Below are positions 1-5,728 of a DNA stretch of 7,007 nucleotides, piece by piece (within the stretch, counting starts at the first letter, position 1; each line of letters opens with the position of its first letter). Source of the DNA: Acidimicrobiales bacterium (GTDB lineage Bacteria; Actinomycetota; Acidimicrobiia; Acidimicrobiales; Aldehydirespiratoraceae); assembly GCA_021604885.1 (NCBI GenBank), contig BQJV01000169.1, forward strand, positions 1 through 7,007, written 5' to 3'. The notes beneath the pieces are model-generated. The model worked only from the letters and a program-made list of their open reading frames with translations. It had not been told where the DNA came from and did no database searches. The position numbers were made by a program, and so were the translations under genes.

Positions 1-408
1 GGCAGCGCGCGTGGCCCGCTCGAGTTCGATCGCCAACGCGACCTTTGCGTCGGTCGGGAACGCGGCGAGCTCCCGGTCGTAGAGGTCGAGCGCCGCCGGT
101 GCGATGCCGTCGGGGGCCGCCACGCCGTTGAACTCGTCCGCCTCGGCGAACGCGGCGTTGTCGCGTGCTTCCTGGATGGTCTCGCGCAACACGGCCTCGT
201 CGAGGGTGCCGGCGTAGGCATAGCCCTGGCGCCCGTCGACCACCACCCGCACGCCGACGCCCTGGCTCTCGGCGGAGGTCAACGACTCGACCTCGCCCTC
301 GTAAGCGCGGATCTCGGTCTCGCGCTCGTGGACGACATAGGCCTCGACCTGTTCGCCGGCCTCCGCCCACCCCACGACGCGGGTCGCGATGTCGATCAGT
401 TCAGTCAT
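1..408 (-). CDS. pmbA: TldE/PmbA-like subunit of the TldD/TldE protease, N-terminal part (3' end outside window)
   Basis: This is the first 136 codons of a leftward gene that runs off the left edge. It begins with ATG at 408 and reads MTELIDIATRVVGWAEAGEQ. The block at about residues 21-70 (from VEAYVV through VESLTS and GVGVRVVVDGRQGYAYAGTL) matches, segment for segment, the N-terminal domain of the adjacent TldD (AEVFVE, VEELTS, GAGIRVVVGDTTGFAHTADL), as expected for paralogous subunits. The family is usually about 440-450 residues, so roughly 310 are missing. In studied systems TldE lacks the zinc site and pairs with TldD to form a cytoplasmic protease that acts on unfolded peptides and on some modified peptide precursors. 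The gene follows tldD after 30 bases with only a weak ribosome site, so it is probably cotranscribed and may be translationally coupled. The second subunit could also be annotated simply as a TldD/PmbA family protein, because the diagnostic C-terminal half is unseen. Confidence 0.88.
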   Translation of the reverse strand, partial: MTELIDIATRVVGWAEAGEQVEAYVVHERETEIRAYEGEVESLTSAESQGVGVRVVVDGRQGYAYAGTLDEAVLRETIQEARDNAAFAEADEFNGVAAPDGIAPAALDLYDRELAAFPTDAKVALAIELERATRAA

Positions 409-438
409 CGGTCATCGATCCGTTCGGCTGCTCGCAGA

Positions 439-1830
439 TCAGGCGGCGGTGCCGCCGATGGTGAGGCTGGTGACCCGAAGCGTCGGCGTGCCGTCGCCGA
501 CGGGGACACCCTGGCCGTCCTTGCCGCAGGTGCCCGGCGAACCCATGGCGAAATCGTCGCCGAGCGCGTCGATCCGGGTGAGGACCTCCGGGCCGTTGCC
601 GATGAGGTTGCCCTCACGGATCGGTTCGGTGATCTCGCCGTTCTCGATCAGGTACGCCTCGGTCATGCCGAATACGAAGTCGCCGGTGGCGGTGTTGACC
701 TGGCCGCCGCCGAGTTGGGCGACATAGATCCCGTTGTCCGTGCTGCTGATGATGTCGGCCGGGTCATCGGACCCGTTCTCGATGTAGGTGTTGGTCATCC
801 GCACCATCGGGAGGTGCTGATAGCTCTGGCGGCGACCGTTGCCGCTGCTCGGCCGGCCCTCCTTGCGGGCCCGCAGGTGGTCCCACATGTAGTCGGTGAG
901 CACCCCGTCCTGGATCAGCACGTTGTGGTGGGCGGGTCGACCCTCGTCGTCGATCGTGAAGTGGCCCCACTCGCCGGCCATCGTGCCGTCGTCGACGAGC
1001 GTGACGAGCGGCGTGGCGACCTCCTCACCGACACGACCGGCGAAGACCGACGCCGCCTTGGCGACGAGATCGGCCTCGAGGCCATGGCCGCATGCCTCGT
1101 GGAAGAGCACGCCGCCGCCGCCGGGGCCGACCACCACCGGCATCGCGCCCGATGGTGCGGGCCGGGCCGCGAGCTTGGTGATCGCCCGACCGGCGGCCCG
1201 TCGGGCCATGTCCTCGACATCTGCCTCGTCGAAGAGCTCGAAACCGATCGTGCGGCCGGTGGACTCCCGGCCGGTCTGGAGGCCGGTGTCGCCGGTGGCA
1301 ACGCACGAGACCGAGAAGAGGGTGCGGACCTGGTCGTCCTCGGCGAGGAGCCCGTCGCTGTTCGCGACCAGGATCCGGCGTCGGCTGTCGCCGTAGCGGG
1401 CCGACACCTGGGTGATCGCGTTGCCCTCGCCACGCGCCGCCGCGTCGGCCAACGACAGGAGTTCGACCTTCGTGGCCTTGGCGACATCCTCCGGGGCGAT
1501 GCGGGCGCCGTTGGTGCGGGGGGTGTCGACCGGCGTGACCGCGACCTCCCGCACGCCGCCACCGCCACCACGGGCGGCAGCCGCTGCGGCATCGGCGGCA
1601 TTGCGCAGACCCGTCCCGGACAGATCGGCGGTGTGAGCGAACCCGGTGGTGTCGCCGACGACGACGCGGATACCGGCGCCACGGTCGCGGCCGCTGGTGA
1701 GCTCTTCGACCCGGCCATCGTCGAGGGTGGCCGACGACGAGCGCTTGTCCTCCACGAACACTTCCGCGAACTCGCCTCCGGTACGCAGCGCGGCGCCGAG
1801 TGTGCGGTTGATGAGTTCGTGGTCGAGCAC
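439..1830 (-). CDS. tldD: TldD metalloprotease, catalytic subunit
   Basis: This complete gene encodes 463 residues, close to the roughly 480 of E. coli TldD. It starts at GTG 1830 behind a perfect AGGAGGT six bases upstream. The N-terminal PmbA/TldD domain covers about residues 1-90, with the VEELTS and GAGIRVVVGD blocks. The zinc-protease motif HEACGH (HExxxH) is at residues 244-249 in the context GPGGGGVLFHEACGHGLEAD. A C-terminal GTCGKDGQGVPVG block places Cys435 where the family has its third metal ligand. The QSYQHLPMVRMTNTYIENG block (about 335-353) is also typical. All the expected catalytic residues are present, so this should be the active subunit, cutting small or unfolded peptides inside the TldD/TldE barrel in the cytoplasm. 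The family is known for maturing microcin B17 and degrading CcdA in E. coli. No peptide precursor gene is visible here, so the substrate is unknown. The gene contains no TTA, CTA or TCA codon. Confidence 0.96.
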   Translation of the reverse strand: MLDHELINRTLGAALRTGGEFAEVFVEDKRSSSATLDDGRVEELTSGRDRGAGIRVVVGDTTGFAHTADLSGTGLRNAADAAAAAARGGGGGVREVAVTPVDTPRTNGARIAPEDVAKATKVELLSLADAAARGEGNAITQVSARYGDSRRRILVANSDGLLAEDDQVRTLFSVSCVATGDTGLQTGRESTGRTIGFELFDEADVEDMARRAAGRAITKLAARPAPSGAMPVVVGPGGGGVLFHEACGHGLEADLVAKAASVFAGRVGEEVATPLVTLVDDGTMAGEWGHFTIDDEGRPAHHNVLIQDGVLTDYMWDHLRARKEGRPSSGNGRRQSYQHLPMVRMTNTYIENGSDDPADIISSTDNGIYVAQLGGGQVNTATGDFVFGMTEAYLIENGEITEPIREGNLIGNGPEVLTRIDALGDDFAMGSPGTCGKDGQGVPVGDGTPTLRVTSLTIGGTAA

Positions 1831-1902
1831 CTGGGGACCTCCTGGGCCGGGGGTTGGCTATGGTACCGCCGACCGGTTCCCCGAGCGCGCCGCGGAGCGA
1901 CG
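1831..1902. promoter_or_regulatory. Divergent intergenic region between tldD and the PAP2 gene
   Basis: This is the only place in the window where two genes diverge, so promoters for the leftward tldD-tldE pair and for the rightward PAP2-dxs pair are expected here. Weak -10-like hexamers are present: TATGGT at 1859-1864 on the plus strand and TACCAT at 1860-1865 on the minus strand. Neither has a convincing -35 at the usual distance. An imperfect inverted repeat (GGTTGGC at 1852-1858 and GCCGACC at 1868-1874, one mismatch, 9-base spacer) sits in the middle and could be an operator, but it could equally be a chance match in GC-rich sequence. The regulatory role is inferred mainly from gene arrangement. 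Confidence 0.45.
1837..1843 (-). promoter_or_regulatory. Strong Shine-Dalgarno of tldD
   Basis: On the minus strand the bases read AGGAGGT, followed by six bases and then GTG at 1830. This is the strongest ribosome-binding site in the window and it settles the GTG start of tldD. No longer in-frame start is needed. Confidence 0.85.
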
Positions 1903-2754
1903 GTGACGACCCAGACGATGATCCCCTCCACCGACCCTGACACCGACGACGCCGGTCCCGCTGATGCCGGGCTCAAGTGGTGGGTCGAGGGCGGGATAAC
2001 GATCGCCTTCTACATCATCTACTCGATGGTCCGGAACCAGTTCGGGTCGGCTCTCGGTGGCGACAGTCTCCAGGAATCGTTCGACAACGCCATCCGGATC
2101 ATCGACATCGAGAAGGGGATCGGGCTCTACCACGAGGAGTGGATCCAGCGAACGTTCCTCGACTGGGACGCGTTCATCGTCTTCTGGAACGCCTTCTACG
2201 GCAGCTTCCACTTCGGCGTCACCATCTTCGCGATGGTGTGGTTGTTCCTGAAGTTCCCCCAGCGTTACATCTTCATGCGATCCACGCTGGCGGCGACCAC
2301 CGGTGTCGCGCTCATCGGCTTCGCCTTCTTCCCCCTGATGCCGCCGCGACTGCTTGCCGCATGCGCGTCGGAGTACGGCGCCTGTGCGCTGGAGCACGAA
2401 TACGTCGACACGCTCGTGGACCCGGGCGGGCTCTGGAACTTCGAGAACGGCCCGATGGAGTCGATCTCCAACCAGTACGCAGCGATGCCGTCGCTGCACA
2501 TCGCGTGGGCCACCTGGTGCGCGCTCGCTCTCTACCCGGTGCTGCGGCGGCGCTGGGCCCGCGTCTCGATCGCCGTCTACCCGTTCCTCACGCTGTTCGC
2601 GATCGTCGTGACCGCCAACCACTACTGGTTCGACGCCGTCGGCGGCCTCATCGCGCTCGGTGCCGGACTCCTGCTCGCCCGCCCGTTGTCCCGGCTCCTG
2701 CCCGGTCGCGTCCTCGTTCCCGCGGCGTCGAGCGGTACGCTCGACGGCGGATAG
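1903..2754 (+). CDS. PAP2-superfamily (PAP2_3 / Aur1-like) integral membrane protein
   Basis: Read from GTG 1903 the protein has 283 residues. This start has GGAG five bases upstream, whereas ATG 1918 has no ribosome site, so GTG is preferred. About six hydrophobic segments are visible (near 31-46, 91-117, 126-146, 198-214, 221-238 and 245-262). The phosphatase hallmarks are PSLH at 196-199 and NHYWFD at 239-244, giving a likely catalytic pair His199 and His240 with Asp244. The PLMPPRLL block at 144-151 resembles the APPR motif of the PAP2_3 group, which includes inositol-phosphorylceramide synthases. The classical KxxxxxxRP first motif is not seen, which is common in that group. The family hydrolyses or transfers phosphate or phospho-head groups on lipids at the membrane; the substrate here cannot be told. 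A segment at about 152-167 carries Cys154 and Cys161. It lies 39 bases upstream of dxs on the same strand, so a polyprenyl-phosphate substrate is possible but speculative. Confidence 0.85.
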   Translation: MTTQTMIPSTDPDTDDAGPADAGLKWWVEGGITIAFYIIYSMVRNQFGSALGGDSLQESFDNAIRIIDIEKGIGLYHEEWIQRTFLDWDAFIVFWNAFYGSFHFGVTIFAMVWLFLKFPQRYIFMRSTLAATTGVALIGFAFFPLMPPRLLAACASEYGACALEHEYVDTLVDPGGLWNFENGPMESISNQYAAMPSLHIAWATWCALALYPVLRRRWARVSIAVYPFLTLFAIVVTANHYWFDAVGGLIALGAGLLLARPLSRLLPGRVLVPAASSGTLDGG

Positions 2755-2793
2755 GAAACCGGCGACCACCACGCCATTCCCGAGGCAAGGCTC

Positions 2794-4638
2794 ATGCTGC
2801 TCGACGCAATCACCGGTCCGGAGGACCTCCAGGGGCGCTCCTACGACGAGCTCGACGACCTCGCCGATCAGATCCGCCACGCGATCATCGACTCCATCAA
2901 CGTCCACGGCGGCCACCTCGGCTCGAACCTCGGCGCGGTCGAGCTCACCATCGCCCTGCACCGGGTGTTCCGCTCACCCCACGACGCGATCCTGTGGGAC
3001 ACCGGCCACCAGGCCTACGCCCACAAGATCCTCACCGGACGACTCGATGATTTCCGCACGCTTCGTGAGACCGGTGGGCTCTCGGGCTATCCCTCCCGCA
3101 GCGAATCGGCCCACGACTGGATCGAGAACAGTCACGCGTCCACGGTGCTCTCCTACGCTCACGGACTCGCCACCGCGTTCCAGGCGAACGACGCTCGCCG
3201 CGAGGTCGTCGCGGTGATCGGCGACGGCGCCATGACGGGCGGCATGGCGTTCGAGGGGCTCAACAACCTCGGCCACAGCGAGAACGACGTCGTCATCGTG
3301 CTGAACGACAACGGCCGGTCCTACGCGCCGACGGTCTCGAAGCTCTCCGAGAGCCTCGTCAAGATCCGCAACAACCCGACGTACATGCGTCGCCAGGCCA
3401 AGATCGAGGAGATCGCCGAGCGCATTCCGTGGGTCGGTGAGCAGATCGGGCGCGGGCTGAAGATGTCCAAGGCGGCCGTCCGTGAGATGTGGGAGCCGTC
3501 GGCGTTCTTCGAGGACCTGGGCGTGCGCTACATGGGCCCGTTCGACGGGCACGACATCGCCTCGGTCGAGGAGGCACTGCAGAACGCCAAGGAGTTCGAA
3601 GGCCCCGTCGTCGTCCACGTCCTCACGCAGAAGGGCCGCGGCTACGCGCCGGCCGAGCAGGACGACGTGAAGAACATGCACGACGCGAAGCCCGGTCTCG
3701 CCGACACACCGTCGATGAAGGAGGGGTCGTACACCGCGGCCTTCTCCGAGGCGCTCGTCAAGCTGGGTGATCAGCACCCCGAGCTCGTCGCCATCACGGC
3801 CGCCATGCCGGATTCCACCGGCCTCCTCCCGTTCCGCGAACGGTTCCCCGGTCGCTGTATCGATGTCGGCATCGCCGAACAGCACGCCGTCACCGCAGCC
3901 ACCGGCATGGCGATGGGCGGGCTTCGGCCGCTGATCGCGGTCTACGCCACCTTCCTCACCCGGGCGTTCGATCAGGTCAACCTGGACGTCGGCCTCCACG
4001 GCCAGCCGGTCATCTTCTGCCTCGATCGCGCCGGTATCACCGGGCCCGACGGCGCATCGCATCACGGCATCCTCGACCTCGTCCTGCTCACCAAGGTGCC
4101 GGGCATGACGGTCTTCGCGCCGTCGAGCTATCAGGAGCTCCAGCAGATGATGGAGGACGCGATGGGTCTCACCGACGGCCCGGTCGCGATCCGCTGGTCA
4201 CGCGGCAAGGCGGCCCACGTGGCGGATCACGAGGTCGGCACCGGCCTCGGTGCACGCAAGCTCCACAACGGTGACGGTTCGGTCGCACTGCTCGGATTCG
4301 GCCAGATGCTCCCCGCGGTGCAGGCCGCGGCGGCCCTGCTCGCCGAGGACGGCATCGACGCGACGGTCTACGACCCGCGACTGGTCGCGCCGCTGGACCC
4401 GGCCATGATCGACGACGCCGCCGGCCATCGAGTGGTGGTCACCGTCGAGGACGGTCTGCGCGTCGGTGGTGCCGGTGCCGGCGTGCGCGACGCGCTCGGC
4501 GAACGCGACGCCGATTGTCGGGTGCGTGTGCTCGGCGTCCCGACGGAATACGTCCCCCACGGCGATCCGGACAGCATCCACGCGGGCTTCGGCCTCGATG
4601 CCACCGGCATCGCGGCGAGCGTTCGCGAACTGCTCTAG
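2794..4638 (+). CDS. dxs: 1-deoxy-D-xylulose-5-phosphate synthase
   Basis: DXS condenses pyruvate with glyceraldehyde 3-phosphate, using thiamine diphosphate, to make 1-deoxy-D-xylulose 5-phosphate, the entry step of the MEP isoprenoid pathway (cytoplasmic homodimer). The 614 residues match the usual length of about 620. Family marks in order: GGHLGSNLGAVELT (39-52) with His41, DTGHQAYAHKILTGR (69-83), ENSHAST (111-117), the thiamine-diphosphate and Mg motif starting GDGAMTGGMAFEGLNN (143-158) with Asp144, GPFDGHD (248-254), the pyrimidine domain with the catalytic Glu362 in DVGIAEQHAVT (357-367), and RAGITGPDGASHHG (412-425). A transketolase C-terminal domain follows, from about 485 to the end. 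The start ATG 2794 has GAGG eight bases upstream and gives the standard MLLDAI N-terminus. It follows the PAP2 gene by 39 bases and may share its transcript. Its stop overlaps that of convergent nfuA. All key residues are present, so it should be functional. Confidence 0.98.
   Translation: MLLDAITGPEDLQGRSYDELDDLADQIRHAIIDSINVHGGHLGSNLGAVELTIALHRVFRSPHDAILWDTGHQAYAHKILTGRLDDFRTLRETGGLSGYPSRSESAHDWIENSHASTVLSYAHGLATAFQANDARREVVAVIGDGAMTGGMAFEGLNNLGHSENDVVIVLNDNGRSYAPTVSKLSESLVKIRNNPTYMRRQAKIEEIAERIPWVGEQIGRGLKMSKAAVREMWEPSAFFEDLGVRYMGPFDGHDIASVEEALQNAKEFEGPVVVHVLTQKGRGYAPAEQDDVKNMHDAKPGLADTPSMKEGSYTAAFSEALVKLGDQHPELVAITAAMPDSTGLLPFRERFPGRCIDVGIAEQHAVTAATGMAMGGLRPLIAVYATFLTRAFDQVNLDVGLHGQPVIFCLDRAGITGPDGASHHGILDLVLLTKVPGMTVFAPSSYQELQQMMEDAMGLTDGPVAIRWSRGKAAHVADHEVGTGLGARKLHNGDGSVALLGFGQMLPAVQAAAALLAEDGIDATVYDPRLVAPLDPAMIDDAAGHRVVVTVEDGLRVGGAGAGVRDALGERDADCRVRVLGVPTEYVPHGDPDSIHAGFGLDATGIAASVRELL
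4635..4638. other. CTAG palindrome serving as stop codon for both dxs and nfuA
   Basis: The four bases CTAG provide TAG at 4636-4638 for dxs on the plus strand and TAG at 4635-4637 (reverse complement) for nfuA on the minus strand. The two convergent coding regions therefore overlap by four bases and no intergenic DNA remains. I see no stem-loop with a T-run around the junction, so transcripts from either side probably end inside the opposing gene or by a factor-dependent route. Confidence 0.9.
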
Positions 4639-5276
4639 CTGTAGTAGGGGTTCTCGCCCTGGTCGTGGTCGGTGGTGTCGACCACTTCGGTGATCTCGGG
4701 AATCGCCTCGAGAATCGCCTTCGTGATGCCCTCGCGCAGCGTGGCCGCGCTCATGGCGCAGCCCTGGCAACCGCCGCCCATCGTGACGAACGCCTTGTCG
4801 CCCTCGACACCGACGAGCTCGGCGAAACCGCCGTGGGAGGCCAGCGCCGGGTTGATGCGCTCGGCGAGGAGGATCGTGACCTTCTCGGCCGCGTCGCCCA
4901 CGAGCTCCAGCTGGCCGAGATCGCCCAGCGGGTTGGGGCGGTTCGGGTTGCGGATCACGAGCCCGCCCTGACCGGCCACGGACGGAAGGTCGAGCGTGGC
5001 GCCGGTGAGGGCGCTGATGCTGTCGGCCGGCACGATGACCGTGAGACCCTCGTGCTCACGGATGTGGTCCCCCTCGGCCGCCTCGGCGATCGACTCGAGC
5101 GAGAGGTCGTAGGTGTAGTCGACACCGGAGGCGCCGGTGACCTCGACGCGCAGCCCCAGGGTGTCGGCGTCGTCCTCCTGGGCCCGGATGTCCATCACCG
5201 TGGCGCGGGCGGCTTCGGTGACGATGAGCACCTCGCCGGGGCCGGATTCCGTCTCAGGGGTGGCCGTGTCGGTCAT
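4635..5276 (-). CDS. nfuA: NfuA-type iron-sulfur cluster carrier (degenerate A-type domain plus NifU domain)
   Basis: NfuA-type proteins take a 4Fe-4S cluster from the assembly machinery and deliver it to apo-enzymes in the cytoplasm. The 213-residue product has a HesB/IscA-like N-terminal domain (about 15-110) without any cysteine, as in E. coli NfuA, where this domain is degenerate and binds clients rather than clusters. The C-terminal NifU domain (about 127-200) has INPALASHGG (141-150) and GGGCQGCAMS (167-176), whose Cys170 and Cys173 (CxxC) would bridge a cluster in a dimer. The tail DHDQGENPYYS closely mirrors the NfuA tail (HQRGEHSYY). The start is ATG 5276, five bases after the TGA of the upstream 148-residue gene. 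No Shine-Dalgarno is visible, so initiation may depend on coupling to that gene. An upstream extension of the reading frame to 5873 is an antisense/overlap artefact. The first 12 or so residues are a Thr/Glu-rich non-conserved tail. Confidence 0.94.
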   Translation of the reverse strand: MTDTATPETESGPGEVLIVTEAARATVMDIRAQEDDADTLGLRVEVTGASGVDYTYDLSLESIAEAAEGDHIREHEGLTVIVPADSISALTGATLDLPSVAGQGGLVIRNPNRPNPLGDLGQLELVGDAAEKVTILLAERINPALASHGGFAELVGVEGDKAFVTMGGGCQGCAMSAATLREGITKAILEAIPEITEVVDTTDHDQGENPYYS

Positions 5277-5281
5277 GACGA

Positions 5282-5728
5282 TCAGGGTAGCGAGCGACCG
5301 GCGATGTACATCTCTGCGCGCGCCACCACATCCCCCGCGAAGTCCGCTGCAAGGCGATGTTCGTGCGACCGGCAGTACGACTCGAATCCGGCGAGGTCGC
5401 CGGGGACGACGATGCGGTCGAAGCTCCAGTCCGCCCCGTAGCGCTCTCGTGCCGCGGCAGCGTTCACGTCGATCACTGCGGCAACATCGTTCCACCCGTT
5501 GAAATCGAACGCCCGGTCGTCCAATTGCACGACCATGTGGTCTCCCCCGCGTTCTCGGGGACGGAGGTGCACGATCGCCGCGCCCGGGCTGCGGGACGCC
5601 ATGACGTACGCGAGCTGATGGCACGCCCCTGCGGCGAAGAACGCTTCGTCCGGCCGCGTCCACGAGAGTTCTCGGCTGACGCGCTCCTCGGCCGAGCGGG
5701 CGAACGCGAGAGCCGGAAGCAGCGTCAT
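5282..5728 (-). CDS. Uncharacterised 148-residue protein with a possible Cys-His-Asp site
   Basis: I do not recognise this gene with certainty. It is supported by tight packing: its ATG overlaps the stop of the upstream ABC-F gene as ATGA (5725-5728), GAGGAG lies 11 bases upstream of the start, and its TGA ends five bases before nfuA. The product has no signal peptide or clear membrane helix and looks like a small soluble alpha/beta protein. GACHQLA (34-40, Cys36), then DHMVVQL (63-69, His64), then FDFNGW (74-79, Asp75 and Asn77) follow the order Cys, His on a strand, Asp/Asn expected in papain-like or NlpC/P60-like folds. That reading is an inference from spacing only; a non-enzymatic role is equally possible. 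Codon use is slightly less GC-biased than in neighbours (several GAA, CAT, CTT, GTT, TTG and one CTA), which may mean a younger or weakly expressed gene. Confidence 0.72.
   Translation of the reverse strand: MTLLPALAFARSAEERVSRELSWTRPDEAFFAAGACHQLAYVMASRSPGAAIVHLRPRERGGDHMVVQLDDRAFDFNGWNDVAAVIDVNAAAARERYGADWSFDRIVVPGDLAGFESYCRSHEHRLAADFAGDVVARAEMYIAGRSLP
5725..5728 (-). other. ATGA stop/start overlap coupling the ABC-F gene to the 148-residue gene
   Basis: On the minus strand ATGA contains the TGA stop of the ABC-F gene (5727-5725) and the ATG start of the next gene (5728-5726). Such overlaps commonly allow terminating ribosomes to re-initiate. It supports one transcript for the two genes and supports the ATG at 5728 as the real start. 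Confidence 0.85.

Noticed and set aside
328..2754. An apparent 808-codon plus-strand reading frame covering the antisense of tldD and then the PAP2 gene.
   Set aside because: The part before about 1903 is codon-aligned with tldD on the other strand and stays open only because tldD has no TTA, CTA or TCA codons. Its translation is low-complexity (Arg/Gly/Ala/Val/Asp) with no domain. Only the 1903-2754 part is a real protein.
1858..2961. A 367-codon minus-strand frame antisense to the PAP2 gene and the start of dxs.
   Set aside because: Its composition is Asp/Glu/Val/Arg-rich with no motifs, it mirrors the codons of the real plus-strand genes, and those genes have clear family signatures.
2974..4065. 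A 363-codon minus-strand frame inside dxs.
   Set aside because: It is codon-aligned antisense to dxs and ends exactly at a TCA serine codon of dxs. It has no recognisable domain.
4515..5441. A 308-codon plus-strand frame antisense to nfuA.
   Set aside because: It is a mirror of nfuA codons and overlaps the end of dxs. The minus strand here encodes the conserved CxxC NifU domain, so the plus-strand frame is a shadow.
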